Shown here: piece by piece, positions 34,736-42,455 of the stretch
How the letters are laid out: every line of letters begins with the position of its first letter
How positions within the stretch are numbered: position 1 is the first letter of the stretch
Origin: Pseudomonas sp. ML96
GTDB taxonomy: Bacteria; Pseudomonadota; Gammaproteobacteria; Pseudomonadales; Pseudomonadaceae
NCBI RefSeq assembly: GCF_000761545.1
Contig: NZ_JPMY01000007.1
Location: 1-42,455 of the forward strand
Direction: 5' to 3'
DNA length: 42,455 nt
Notes under the pieces: generated by a model
Seen by the model: the letters and a program-made list of their open reading frames with translations, nothing else
What the model was told of the DNA's origin: nothing
The model's database searches: none
Position numbers and translations under genes: made by a program

Positions 34736-34747
34736 AACAACAATAAG
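34736..34747 (+). promoter_or_regulatory. AAN-triplet run ahead of xcpR, candidate Hfq/Crc site
   Basis: AAC AAC AAT AAG lies 44-55 bases before the ATG at 34791, inside the 176-bp gap that must hold the xcpR-Z promoter. It is further from the start than the other three runs. No convincing -35/-10 pair was found in this gap. Confidence 0.4.
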
Positions 34748-34790
34748 ACAACAGCTAGATGGATCTTCTGTTTCAGGAACGGGCCCGCAC

Positions 34791-36302
34791 ATGTCCATCG
34801 ATACCCATGCCGCACTAGCGGTCCCGGCAGAGCCGCCGTTGCGTTCCCTGCCATTTGCCTTCGCTAAGCGCCACGGTGTGCTGCTGCGCGAGTCCTTCGG
34901 CGAGCCGCAGTTGCAGGTGCGGCGCGGCGCCAGCCTGACGGCCGTGCAGGAAGCCCAGCGCTTCGCCGGTCGAGTATTGCCGCTGCACTGGCTCGAGCCC
35001 GAAGCCTTCGAGCAGGAACTGGCCCTGGCCTACCAGCGTGATTCCTCCGAAGTGCGGCAGATGGCCGAGGGCCTCGGTGCCGAACTCGACCTGGCCAGCC
35101 TGGCCGAACTCACCCCCGAATCCGGCGACCTGCTCGAGCAGGAAGACGATGCGCCAATCATCCGCCTGATCAACGCCATTCTCAGTGAGGCGATCAAGGC
35201 CGGCGCTTCTGACATCCACCTGGAAACCTTCGAGAAGCGCCTGGTCGTGCGCTTCCGCGTCGACGGCATCCTGCGTGAAGTGATCGAGCCGCGCCGCGAA
35301 CTGGCCGCGCTGCTGGTGTCGCGGGTCAAGGTCATGGCGCGTCTGGATATCGCCGAGAAGCGCGTACCGCAGGACGGCCGCATCTCGCTCAAGGTCGGCG
35401 GCCGCGAGGTGGATATCCGCGTCTCGACCCTGCCGTCGGCCAATGGCGAGCGCGTGGTACTGCGTCTGCTGGATAAACAGGCCGGGCGCCTGTCGTTGCA
35501 GCACCTGGGCATGAGCGAGCGCGATCGCCACCTGCTCGACGATAACCTGCGCAAGCCCCACGGCATCATCCTGGTCACCGGCCCCACCGGCTCGGGCAAG
35601 ACCACTACTCTGTACGCCGGCCTGGTCACCCTGAACGATCGCTCGCGCAACATCCTCACGGTGGAAGACCCGATCGAGTACTACCTCGAAGGCATCGGCC
35701 AGACCCAGGTCAACCCGCGGGTGGACATGACCTTCGCCCGCGGCCTGCGCGCCATTCTGCGCCAGGACCCGGACGTGGTGATGGTCGGTGAAATTCGCGA
35801 CCAGGAAACCGCCGATATCGCGGTACAGGCCTCGCTGACCGGCCACCTGGTGCTGTCCACCCTGCACACCAACAGCGCCGTGGGTGCCGTCACCCGCCTG
35901 GTCGACATGGGCGTCGAGCCGTTCCTGTTGTCTTCGTCTCTGCTCGGCGTACTGGCCCAGCGTCTGGTGCGCGTGCTCTGCCCGCATTGCCGCGAGGCGC
36001 GTCCGGCCGACGAGGCCGAGTGCAACCTGCTCGGCCTTGATCTGCAGAGCCAGCCGATGCTCCATCACGCCAAGGGCTGCCCGGAGTGCCACCAGCAGGG
36101 CTACCGCGGGCGGACCGGTATCTACGAACTGGTGATCTTCGACGACAAGATGCGCACCCTGGTGCACAACGGCGTCGGCGAGCAGGAACTGCTGCGCCAC
36201 GCCCGCAGCCTTGGCCCGAGCATCCGTGATGATGGCCGGCGCAAGGTGCTGGAAGGGGTGACCACCCTGGAAGAAGTCCTGCGCGTGACCCGGGAAGACT
36301 GA
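34791..36302 (+). CDS. xcpR: T2SS assembly ATPase XcpR (GspE)
   Basis: A 503-residue hexameric ATPase. The N-terminal XcpY-binding domain (about 1-110) begins near [13 protein letters not shown]. Walker A is [10 protein letters not shown] with Lys270; the Asp box [19 protein letters not shown], Walker [10 protein letters not shown] and His box [16 protein letters not shown] follow. A zinc-binding tetracysteine (Cys397, Cys400, Cys430, Cys433) is present. It powers pseudopilus growth at the cytoplasmic face. I chose the ATG at 34791, with AGGA upstream; the frame open from 34635 covers the leader and is not protein-like. xcpS starts inside its stop. Confidence 0.96.
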   Translation: MSIDTHAALAVPAEPPLRSLPFAFAKRHGVLLRESFGEPQLQVRRGASLTAVQEAQRFAGRVLPLHWLEPEAFEQELALAYQRDSSEVRQMAEGLGAELDLASLAELTPESGDLLEQEDDAPIIRLINAILSEAIKAGASDIHLETFEKRLVVRFRVDGILREVIEPRRELAALLVSRVKVMARLDIAEKRVPQDGRISLKVGGREVDIRVSTLPSANGERVVLRLLDKQAGRLSLQHLGMSERDRHLLDDNLRKPHGIILVTGPTGSGKTTTLYAGLVTLNDRSRNILTVEDPIEYYLEGIGQTQVNPRVDMTFARGLRAILRQDPDVVMVGEIRDQETADIAVQASLTGHLVLSTLHTNSAVGAVTRLVDMGVEPFLLSSSLLGVLAQRLVRVLCPHCREARPADEAECNLLGLDLQSQPMLHHAKGCPECHQQGYRGRTGIYELVIFDDKMRTLVHNGVGEQELLRHARSLGPSIRDDGRRKVLEGVTTLEEVLRVTRED

Positions 36303-37516
36303 TGGCCGCCTTCGAATACATCGCACTGGACCCCAAGGGCCGCCAGCAGAAGGGCGTATTGGAGGGCGACAGCGCCCGCCAGGTGCGCCAGCTGCTGCGT
36401 GACAAACAGCTGTCGCCGCTGCAGGTCGAGCCGGTGCAGCGCAAGGAGGAGGGCACCTCTGGCGGCTTCAACCTGCGTCGTGGCCTGTCGGCCCGCGACC
36501 TGGCCCTGGTCACCCGTCAACTGTCGACCCTGATCAGCGCCGCGCTGCCCATCGAGGAGGCGCTACGCGCCGCTGCAGCACAGTCGCGCCAGCCACGCAT
36601 CCAGTCGATGCTGCTGGCGGTGCGTGGCAAGGTGCTCGAAGGCCACAGCCTGGCCAAGGCCCTGGCGACTTATCCTGCGGCTTTCCCCGAGCTGTACCGC
36701 GCCACGGTGGCGGCTGGCGAGCATGCCGGTCATCTCGGTCCGGTGCTGGAGCAGTTGGCCGACTATACCGAGCAGCGCCAGCAATCGCGGCAGAAGGTGC
36801 AGATGGCACTGCTCTACCCGGTGATCCTGATGCTTGCCTCGCTGGGTATCGTCGGCTTCCTGCTCGGCTACGTGGTGCCGGATGTGGTGCGGGTGTTCGT
36901 AGATTCCGGGCAGACCCTGCCGGCGCTGACTCGCGGGCTGATCTTCCTTAGCGAACTGGTGAAGGCCTGGGGTGTGGTGGTCATCATTCTCGCCGTGCTT
37001 GCCGTGTTCGCCTTCCGCCGCGCGCTGCGCAATGAAGACCTGCGCCGGCGCTGGCATGCGTTTCTACTGCACGTACCGCTGGTTGGTGGGCTGATCGCCG
37101 CCACCGAGACGGCGCGCTTCGCCTCGACCCTGGCCATTCTGGTGCGCAGCGGTGTGCCGCTGGTGGAGGCGCTGAGCATCGGCGCCGAAGTGGTGTCCAA
37201 CCGCATCATCCGCAGCGATGTGGCCAACGCCACCCAGCGCGTGCGCGAGGGCGGCAGCCTGTCGCGCGCCCTGGAGGCCAGCCGGCAGTTCCCGCCGATG
37301 ATGCTGCACATGATCGCTAGCGGCGAACGCTCGGGTGAACTGGACCAGATGCTGTCGCGCACGGCGCGCAACCAGGAGAACGACCTGGCGGCCACCATCG
37401 GCCTGCTGGTGGGGCTGTTCGAGCCGTTCATGCTGGTGTTCATGGGAGCGGTGGTGCTGGTGATCGTGCTGGCCATCCTCCTGCCGATTCTTTCTCTGAA
37501 CCAACTGGTGGGCTGA
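36302..37516 (+). CDS. xcpS: T2SS inner-membrane platform protein XcpS (GspF)
   Basis: A 404-residue polytopic protein with two tandem GspF domains (about 70-195 and 270-395). Membrane spans lie near 170-190, 220-240 and 377-400. FEYIALDPKGRQQKGVLEGDSARQVRQLLRDK is the usual N-terminal cytoplasmic domain. VRSGVPLVEAL and IASGERSGELDQML are GspF signatures. It is the membrane core contacting XcpR. Its ATG overlaps the xcpR stop (TGATG arrangement). Confidence 0.95.
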   Translation: MAAFEYIALDPKGRQQKGVLEGDSARQVRQLLRDKQLSPLQVEPVQRKEEGTSGGFNLRRGLSARDLALVTRQLSTLISAALPIEEALRAAAAQSRQPRIQSMLLAVRGKVLEGHSLAKALATYPAAFPELYRATVAAGEHAGHLGPVLEQLADYTEQRQQSRQKVQMALLYPVILMLASLGIVGFLLGYVVPDVVRVFVDSGQTLPALTRGLIFLSELVKAWGVVVIILAVLAVFAFRRALRNEDLRRRWHAFLLHVPLVGGLIAATETARFASTLAILVRSGVPLVEALSIGAEVVSNRIIRSDVANATQRVREGGSLSRALEASRQFPPMMLHMIASGERSGELDQMLSRTARNQENDLAATIGLLVGLFEPFMLVFMGAVVLVIVLAILLPILSLNQLVG

Positions 37517-37521
37517 TAGTG

Positions 37522-37947
37522 ATGAACAAGCAACAACGCGGTTTCACCCTGATCGAGATCATGGTGGTGGTGGTCATCCTCGGCATCCTCGCCGCGCTGG
37601 TGGTGCCACAGGTGATGGGCCGCCCGGACCAGGCCAAGGTCACCGCGGCGCAGAACGACATCCGCGCTATCGGTGCGGCCCTGGACATGTACAAGCTGGA
37701 CAACCAGAACTACCCGAGCACCCAGCAGGGCCTGGAAGCGCTGGTGAAGAAGCCTACCGGCAACCCACCGGCAAAGAACTGGAACGCCGAGGGCTACCTG
37801 AAGAAGCTGCCGATCGACCCCTGGGGCAACCAGTACCTGTTCCTCTCGCCAGGCACCCGCGGCAAGATCGACCTCTACTCGCTGGGCGCCGATGGCCAGG
37901 AAGGTGGCGACGGTACCAACGCCGATATCGGTAACTGGGATCTCTGA
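37522..37947 (+). CDS. xcpT: T2SS major pseudopilin XcpT (GspG)
   Basis: A 141-residue prepilin. The leader MNKQQRG is cut by prepilin peptidase before F-T-L-I-E, with Glu at mature position 5. A hydrophobic helix (MVVVVILGILAALVVPQVMG) and the GspG C-terminal domain (LDMYKLDNQNYPSTQQGLEAL, then LKKLPIDPWGNQYLFLSPGTRG with the Ca-loop region) follow. It forms the body of the pseudopilus. The ATG at 37522 is preferred over the GTG at 37519. Confidence 0.96.
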   Translation: MNKQQRGFTLIEIMVVVVILGILAALVVPQVMGRPDQAKVTAAQNDIRAIGAALDMYKLDNQNYPSTQQGLEALVKKPTGNPPAKNWNAEGYLKKLPIDPWGNQYLFLSPGTRGKIDLYSLGADGQEGGDGTNADIGNWDL

Positions 37948-37953
37948 TTCCCA

Positions 37954-38478
37954 ATGCGAGCCGCGCGGGGCTTCACCCTCATCGAGTTGCTGGTGGTACT
38001 GGTCCTGCTCGGCGTGCTGACCGGCCTCGCCGTGATCGGCAGCGGCCTGGCCAGCAGCCCTGCGCGCAAGCTCAATGACGAGGCAGAGCGGCTCAACGGC
38101 CTGCTGCGTGTGCTGCTCGACGAAGCGGTGCTGGACAATCGCGAGTACGGCGTGCGCTTCGAGACGCACAGCTACCAGGTGCTGCGCTATGAGCCGCTGA
38201 AGTCGCGCTGGGAGCCGCTGGACGCCAAGGTCTACGAGCTGCCGGATTGGATCCAACTGAGCATTGAGGTGGAGGACCAGAGCGTCGGCCTGCCGAGCCC
38301 CAAGGGCGACAAGGACAAGTCGGCGTCCAAGCCGCCGCAGTTGCTGATTCTCTCCAGTGGCGAGCTGACGCCTTTTACTCTGCACCTGGCCGGCGGCCGT
38401 GAGCGCGGCGCGCCGGCGTTGTCGCTGGTCAGCGACGGCTTCGTCGCACCGGAACTGAAGCAGGAGAAGGGGCGGTGA
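37954..38478 (+). CDS. xcpU: T2SS minor pseudopilin XcpU (GspH)
   Basis: A 174-residue prepilin with leader MRAARG before F-T-L-I-E and a hydrophobic helix LLVVLVLLGVLTGLAVIG. A beta-rich GspH domain follows (GVRFETHSYQVLRYE, then LSSGELTPFTL). It joins the pseudopilus as a minor subunit. It begins 6 bases after xcpT and its TGA overlaps the GTG of xcpV. Confidence 0.93.
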   Translation: MRAARGFTLIELLVVLVLLGVLTGLAVIGSGLASSPARKLNDEAERLNGLLRVLLDEAVLDNREYGVRFETHSYQVLRYEPLKSRWEPLDAKVYELPDWIQLSIEVEDQSVGLPSPKGDKDKSASKPPQLLILSSGELTPFTLHLAGGRERGAPALSLVSDGFVAPELKQEKGR

Positions 38479-38864
38479 GGCGTGCTCGTGGCTTCACCCT
38501 GCTCGAAGTGCTGGTGGCCCTGGCCATCTTCGCCGTGGTCGCCGCCAGTGTGCTCAGCGCCAGTGCGCGTACCCTGAAGACCGCAGCCCGCCTGGAAGAA
38601 AAGACCTTCGCCACCTGGCTGGCGGACAACCGCCTGCAGGAGCTGCAACTGGCCGATGCGCCGCCCTCCGAGGGCCGCGAGCAGGGCGAGGAGACCTACG
38701 CCGGTCGGCGCTGGCTGTGGCAGACCGAAGTGCAGACCACCAGCGAGCCAGAGATGCTGCGCGCCACCGTGCGTGTCGCACTGCGCCCCGAGCGCGGCCT
38801 GCGCGGCAAGATCGAAGACAATGCGTTGGTCACCCTGAGCGGTTTCATCGGGGCGGAACCATGA
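38475..38864 (+). CDS. xcpV: T2SS minor pseudopilin XcpV (GspI)
   Basis: A 129-residue prepilin. The GTG start gives leader MRRARG before F-T-L-L-E, followed by VLVALAIFAVVAASVL. ATWLADNRLQELQLA is the GspI signature. It forms the core of the tip complex with XcpW and XcpX. Overlaps of four bases on both sides show coupled translation. Confidence 0.94.
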   Translation: MRRARGFTLLEVLVALAIFAVVAASVLSASARTLKTAARLEEKTFATWLADNRLQELQLADAPPSEGREQGEETYAGRRWLWQTEVQTTSEPEMLRATVRVALRPERGLRGKIEDNALVTLSGFIGAEP

Positions 38865-39562
38865 GGCAGCGCGGTTTCACCCTGCTGGAAGTGCTGATCG
38901 CCATCGCCATCTTTGCCCTGCTGGCCATGGCCACTTACCGCATGCTTGACAGTGTGCTGCAGACCGATCGCGGCCAGCGCCAGCAGGAACAGCGCCTGCG
39001 CGAGCTGACCCGGGCCATGGCCGCCTTCGAGCGCGACCTGTTGCAGGTGCGCACACGGCCGGTGCGCGATCCGCTGGGTGACCCACTGGCCTCGCTGCGC
39101 GGCGACAGTGGCCGCAACACTCAACTGGAGTTCACTCGCAGCGGCTGGCGCAATCCGCTCGGCCAGCAGCGCGCGACGCTGCAGCGAGTACGCTGGCAGC
39201 TCGAAGGCGAACGCTGGCAGCGTGCTTACTGGCCGGTGCTGGATCAGGCCCAGGACAGCCAGCCGCGGGTGCAGCAGGCGCTGGACGGGGTCACCCGTTT
39301 CGAGCTGCGCTTTCTCGATCTGGAGGGCCGCTGGCTGCAGAACTGGCCACCGGCCAACAGCAGCGCCGATGAGGCGCTGACTCAGTTGCCCAAGGCCATC
39401 GAACTGACCATTGAGCACCGCCACTACGGCGAACTACGCCGCATCTGGCGCATGCCGGAGATGCCACAACAGGAGCAGGTGACGCCGCCGGATGGCGAGG
39501 ACGGTGGCGAGCTGCTGCCGGAAGAGCCGGCTCCCGACACGAGTGAGGTGCCGACAACGTGA
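38861..39562 (+). CDS. xcpW: T2SS minor pseudopilin XcpW (GspJ)
   Basis: A 233-residue prepilin. Leader MRQRG precedes F-T-L-L-E, then VLIAIAIFALLAMATYRMLD. LRELTRAMAAFERDLLQVRTRPVRD and LEFTRSGWRNPLGQ belong to the GspJ domain. It has an acidic, Pro-rich C-terminal tail of about 40 residues (from EMPQQEQVTPPD). The ATG at 38861 overlaps the xcpV stop. Confidence 0.94.
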   Translation: MRQRGFTLLEVLIAIAIFALLAMATYRMLDSVLQTDRGQRQQEQRLRELTRAMAAFERDLLQVRTRPVRDPLGDPLASLRGDSGRNTQLEFTRSGWRNPLGQQRATLQRVRWQLEGERWQRAYWPVLDQAQDSQPRVQQALDGVTRFELRFLDLEGRWLQNWPPANSSADEALTQLPKAIELTIEHRHYGELRRIWRMPEMPQQEQVTPPDGEDGGELLPEEPAPDTSEVPTT

Positions 39563-40512
39563 GGCGCGAGCGTGGCGTGGCGCTGATCACCGTGTTGCTG
39601 GTGGTCGCCCTGGTGACGGTGATCTGCGCGGCGCTGCTGATGCGCCAGCAGTTGGCCATCCGCAGCACCGGCAACCAGTTGCTGGTGCGCCAGGCGCAGT
39701 ACTACGCGGAGGGGGGCGAGCTGGTGGCCAAGGCCTTGCTGCGCCGCGACCTGGGTGGCGAGCAGGTCGATCACCTGGCCGAGCCCTGGGCCAACCCCGC
39801 GCTGCGTTTCCCGCTGGACGAGGGTGGCGAGCTGCGCCTGCGTATCGAGGACCTCGCCGGGCGCTTCAATCTCAACAGCCTGTCCGTCGGTGGTGAGGCC
39901 GGCGAGCAGGCTCTACTGCGCCTGCGCCGCCTGCTGCAGCGCCTGCAGCTGAGCCCGGCCTATGCCGACCGCCTGCAGGATTGGCTGGATACCGACCAGG
40001 ATCCCAGCGGCATGGCCGGTGCCGAGGATGACCAGTACCTGCTGCTCAAACCGCCGTATCGCACCGGACCGGGGCGCATGGTCGACATTTCCGAGCTGCG
40101 CCTGCTGCTGGGCATGAGCGAGGTCGACTACCGGCGCCTGGCGCCTTTCGTCAGCGCGCTGCCGAAGGATGTGGAGCTCAATGTGAACACCGCCAGCGCC
40201 CAGGTGCTGGCCTGCCTGGCCGACGGCATTCCCGATGCGGCGCTGAAGGCGGTTGTCGAGGGACGCGGTCGCACCGGCTATCGCGACCTCGGCGCCTTCA
40301 CCCAGCAGCTCAGCGCCTATGCGGTGAGTGCCCAGGGGCTGAGCACCACCAGCCAGTATTTCCGTGTCACCACTGAAGTGCTGCTGGGCGACCGGCGTCA
40401 GGTGCTGGTCAGTTATCTGCAACGTGGTAATGATGGGCGCGTCCGTCTGATGGCGCGCGATCTGGGGCAGGAGGGCCTGGCGCCCCCGCCCGTCGAGGAG
40501 TCCAAGCAATGA
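39559..40512 (+). CDS. xcpX: T2SS atypical pseudopilin XcpX (GspK)
   Basis: A 317-residue pseudopilin. Leader MRRERG precedes V-A-L-I-T: position 5 is Thr, the hallmark absence of Glu5 in GspK, which caps the pseudopilus tip. AGRFNLNS, a large helical insert and ELNVNTASAQVLACLADGI (helix-hairpin-helix-like) are GspK features. The GTG start is inside GTGA with xcpW; the ATGA overlap leads into xcpY. Confidence 0.95.
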   Translation: MRRERGVALITVLLVVALVTVICAALLMRQQLAIRSTGNQLLVRQAQYYAEGGELVAKALLRRDLGGEQVDHLAEPWANPALRFPLDEGGELRLRIEDLAGRFNLNSLSVGGEAGEQALLRLRRLLQRLQLSPAYADRLQDWLDTDQDPSGMAGAEDDQYLLLKPPYRTGPGRMVDISELRLLLGMSEVDYRRLAPFVSALPKDVELNVNTASAQVLACLADGIPDAALKAVVEGRGRTGYRDLGAFTQQLSAYAVSAQGLSTTSQYFRVTTEVLLGDRRQVLVSYLQRGNDGRVRLMARDLGQEGLAPPPVEESKQ

Positions 40513-41651
40513 GTCTGCCCACGCTGTTTCTTCCGCCGCAGGCCTGCAACCAGGTGGCCGCCGAGCTGCCGGTCTGGCAGGTCGAGGGCGATATCTGCAG
40601 CCAGCTCCCGTTTGCCGAGGCGCTGCCGGCGGCGCAGGCCTGGCGCCTGGTGCTGCCGGTCGAGGCGGTGACCGCCTGCCTGGTGCAGCTGCCGACCACC
40701 AAGGCGCGCTGGCTGCAGAAGGCGCTGCCGTTCGCCGTGGAGGAACTGCTGGCCGAAGACGTCGAGCAGTTCCACCTGAGCGTCGGCGGGCAACTGGCCG
40801 ACGGTCGCCACCGCGTCTATGCGGTGCGTCGCAGCTGGCTGGCCAGGTGGCTGGCGCTGTGCGAGAGCAATCCACCACAGCGCATCGAGGTCGATGCCGA
40901 CCTGCTGAGCGAGGAGGGCAGCCAGCTGTTCTGCCTGGGCGATCGCTGGTTGCTCGGTGGTAGTGGCGAGGCGCGCTTGGCCCTGCGTGGCGAGGACTGG
41001 CCGCAGCTGATCGAGCTGTGCCCGCTGCCACGCGTGGCCTATGTCGCGGCCGGCCAGGCCGCACCGGAAGGTGTCGAGCTTATCCATGAGCTTGCTTCGC
41101 CGCTGGCCTGGCTGGCGCGGCAGCGCGCCGAATGCAACCTGGCCCAGGGGCCGTTTGCCCGGCGCGAGTCGTCCGGGCAGTGGCAGCGCTGGCGCCCGCT
41201 GGCGGCGCTGGTCGGCCTCTGGTTGGTGCTGCAGTGGGGCTTCAACCTGGCCCAGGGCTGGCACCTGCAGCGTGAGGGCGAGCTCTACGCGCAGGCCAAT
41301 GCCAGCCTGTACCGCGAGCTGTTCCCCGAGGACAACAAACTGATCAATCTGCGGGCGCAGTTCGACCAGCACCTGGCCGAAGCCGAGGGTGGCGGCCAGC
41401 AGCAGTTGCTGCAGCTGCTCGACCAGGCGGCCGCGGCGATTGGCGAGGAGGGCGCGCGGGTGCAGGTGCAGCAGTTGGACTTCAATGCCCAGCGTGGCGA
41501 CCTCGCGCTCAACCTGCAGGCCAGCGACTTCGCGGCGCTGGAGAGTTTGCGTACGCGTCTGCAGGAGGCCGGACTGGCGGTGGACATGGGTTCGGCGAGC
41601 CGGGAAGACAGTGGCGTCAGCGCACGCCTGGTGATCGGAGGTAACGGATGA
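40509..41651 (+). CDS. xcpY: T2SS inner-membrane protein XcpY (GspL)
   Basis: A 380-residue bitopic protein. The cytoplasmic actin-like domain (about 1-225) contains WLQKALPFAVEELLAEDVEQFHLSVG split by strands. One span lies near 229-247 (PLAALVGLWLVLQWGFNLA). A periplasmic ferredoxin-like domain (about 300-380) ends the protein. It recruits XcpR to the membrane and pairs with XcpZ. Four-base overlaps with both neighbours. Confidence 0.93.
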   Translation: MSLPTLFLPPQACNQVAAELPVWQVEGDICSQLPFAEALPAAQAWRLVLPVEAVTACLVQLPTTKARWLQKALPFAVEELLAEDVEQFHLSVGGQLADGRHRVYAVRRSWLARWLALCESNPPQRIEVDADLLSEEGSQLFCLGDRWLLGGSGEARLALRGEDWPQLIELCPLPRVAYVAAGQAAPEGVELIHELASPLAWLARQRAECNLAQGPFARRESSGQWQRWRPLAALVGLWLVLQWGFNLAQGWHLQREGELYAQANASLYRELFPEDNKLINLRAQFDQHLAEAEGGGQQQLLQLLDQAAAAIGEEGARVQVQQLDFNAQRGDLALNLQASDFAALESLRTRLQEAGLAVDMGSASREDSGVSARLVIGGNG

Positions 41652-42160
41652 GTACGCTGGCTGCGCAACTGCGCGGGCATATCGCCAACAACCCACTGGC
41701 TGCCCGCTGGCATGGCCTGCCGCCGCGCGACCGCCTGGCCCTGGGGCTGCTCGGTGGCTTCCTGCTGCTGGTGCTGCTGTACCTGCTGCTGTGGCGGCCG
41801 GTCAGCCAGAACCTCGATCAGGCGCACAGCTACCTGCAACAGCAGCGCGCACTGCATGCCTACCTGCAGGAACATGCACCGCAGGTACGGGCGCAGCAGG
41901 GCAAGCCGCAGGTGAGCATCGACCCGAAGGCGATGCAGGGCCTGGTGACCGCCAGCGCGGCGAGCCAGGGACTGAATATCGAACGTCTGGATAACCAGGG
42001 CGATGGTGGCCTGCAGGTGAGCCTGCAGCCGACCGACTTCGCCCGCCTGCTGCGCTGGCTGATCAGCCTGGAAGAGCAGGGTGTGCGGGTCGAGGAAGCG
42101 GGGCTCGAGCGTGCGGAGAAAGGTCTGGTAACTACCCGTCTATTGTTGCGCGCAGGCTGA
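41648..42160 (+). CDS. xcpZ: T2SS inner-membrane protein XcpZ (GspM)
   Basis: A 170-residue bitopic protein. Short cytoplasmic N-terminus, one span (about 30-49: LALGLLGGFLLLVLLYLLLW), coiled region, and a periplasmic ferredoxin-like domain (RLLRWLISLEEQGVRVEEAGLER). It is the last xcp gene. No gspN follows, and the prepilin peptidase is elsewhere. No clear terminator was found in the 96 bases before the tRNA promoter. Confidence 0.93.
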   Translation: MSTLAAQLRGHIANNPLAARWHGLPPRDRLALGLLGGFLLLVLLYLLLWRPVSQNLDQAHSYLQQQRALHAYLQEHAPQVRAQQGKPQVSIDPKAMQGLVTASAASQGLNIERLDNQGDGGLQVSLQPTDFARLLRWLISLEEQGVRVEEAGLERAEKGLVTTRLLLRAG

Positions 42161-42256
42161 CCCGTTGCGCACCGGATTGGGGCCTTCGGCACTCGAATCG
42201 GGCAGGGTGGAAAACATCGCAAAACTCGCCGCGAAGAAAAAAATTCAAGCAGGGTG

Positions 42257-42285
42257 TTGACTTAGGTGAGGGGGGTGCGTAAATT
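42257..42285 (+). promoter_or_regulatory. Sigma-70 promoter of the tRNA-Val/tRNA-Asp unit
   Basis: TTGACT (42257-42262) and TAAATT (42280-42285) have an ideal 17-bp spacer. An A-rich stretch upstream (around 42235-42243) could be an UP element. A GC-rich discriminator follows, as at stringently controlled stable-RNA promoters. Confidence 0.8.
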
Positions 42286-42307
42286 TCGCCACCTCGCAAG
42301 GCTACTC

Positions 42308-42383
42308 GGGTGATTAGCTCAGCCGGGAGAGCATCTGCCTTACAAGCAGAGGGTCGGCGGTTCGATCCCGTCATCACCCACCA
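42308..42383 (+). tRNA. tRNA-Val (UAC)
   Basis: A complete cloverleaf of 76 bases. Acceptor GGGTGAT pairs with ATCACCC, the anticodon loop contains CTTACAA (anticodon TAC), the T-arm is GGTTCGATCC, and CCA is encoded at 42381-42383. Confidence 0.96.
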
Positions 42384-42405
42384 TGTCTCTTGCGAGAACC
42401 GACGC

Positions 42406-42455
42406 GCAGCGGTAGTTCAGTCGGTTAGAATACCGGCCTGTCACGCCGGGGGTCG
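42406..42455 (+). tRNA. tRNA-Asp (GUC), 3' part cut by the window edge
   Basis: It starts at GCAGCGGTAGTTCAG, and the anticodon loop has CTGTCAC (anticodon GTC) in a CCGGC/GCCGG stem. The sequence stops within the variable/T-arm region. It shares the promoter of tRNA-Val, 22 bases after it. Confidence 0.92.

Noticed and set aside
28773..34790. Recent mobile-element insertion carrying the regulator and dioxygenase
   Set aside because: No transposase, terminal inverted repeats, direct repeats or change in base composition at the borders.

Overview
The window is about 42 kb of GC-rich, gene-dense chromosome. Gene content, gene order and protein sequences point to a Pseudomonas. The order tRNA-Glu / tetR / hydrolase / eda-like, then ibpA, leuCDB-asd-usg-fimV-truA-trpF-accD-folC-dedD-cvpA-purF-metZ, then the xcp type II secretion (T2SS) cluster and tRNA-Val/tRNA-Asp, matches what I remember of the P. 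aeruginosa backbone. Two things differ from that pattern: a four-PAS GGDEF-EAL gene next to ibpA, and two large genes between the divergent halves of xcp. This suggests a relative of P. aeruginosa (for example the P. mendocina / P. alcaligenes side of the genus), not P. aeruginosa itself.

Layout. 1-5.7 kb: 3' end of tRNA-Glu, a TetR regulator with its likely operator, an alpha/beta hydrolase, a KDPG-aldolase-like gene coupled to a 4HBT thioesterase, a small exported protein, dusC, an SDR oxidoreductase and the small heat-shock gene ibpA, which has a sigma-32 promoter and a ROSE-type RNA thermometer. 5.7-9.6 kb (minus strand): the PAS-GGDEF-EAL protein and a LysR regulator divergent from leuC. 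9.8-15.3 kb: leuC-leuD-leuB, asd, and the Asd-like usg, which has lost its catalytic residues. 15.4-26.1 kb: fimV, then housekeeping genes for tRNA modification, Trp, fatty acid, folate, purine and Met metabolism. 26.2-42.2 kb: T2SS, with xcpPQ on the minus strand and xcpRSTUVWXYZ on the plus strand. Between the two halves lie a MalT-type LuxR (LAL) regulator at 29049-31679 and a 913-residue haem dioxygenase at 31825-34566. The window ends with tRNA-Val and a cut tRNA-Asp behind a near-consensus promoter.

Most interesting points. The haem enzyme carries the residues of the plant-type fatty-acid alpha-dioxygenase / cyclooxygenase family: distal His136, catalytic Tyr393 and proximal His396 in a YxxH motif, and an Arg pair at 560/561. 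It also has about 270 extra C-terminal residues that I cannot assign securely. All four transcription units meeting at this locus (xcpP, the LAL regulator, the dioxygenase, xcpR) have runs of AAN triplets just ahead of their start codons. Such runs fit Hfq/Crc catabolite-repression sites. Together they suggest that a putative oxylipin-forming enzyme and the secretion machine share carbon-source control. I also flag a 12-bp perfect terminator-like hairpin inside the first codons of truA, and the pseudoenzyme usg. Assignments rest on reading the translations and motifs; no database search was run.
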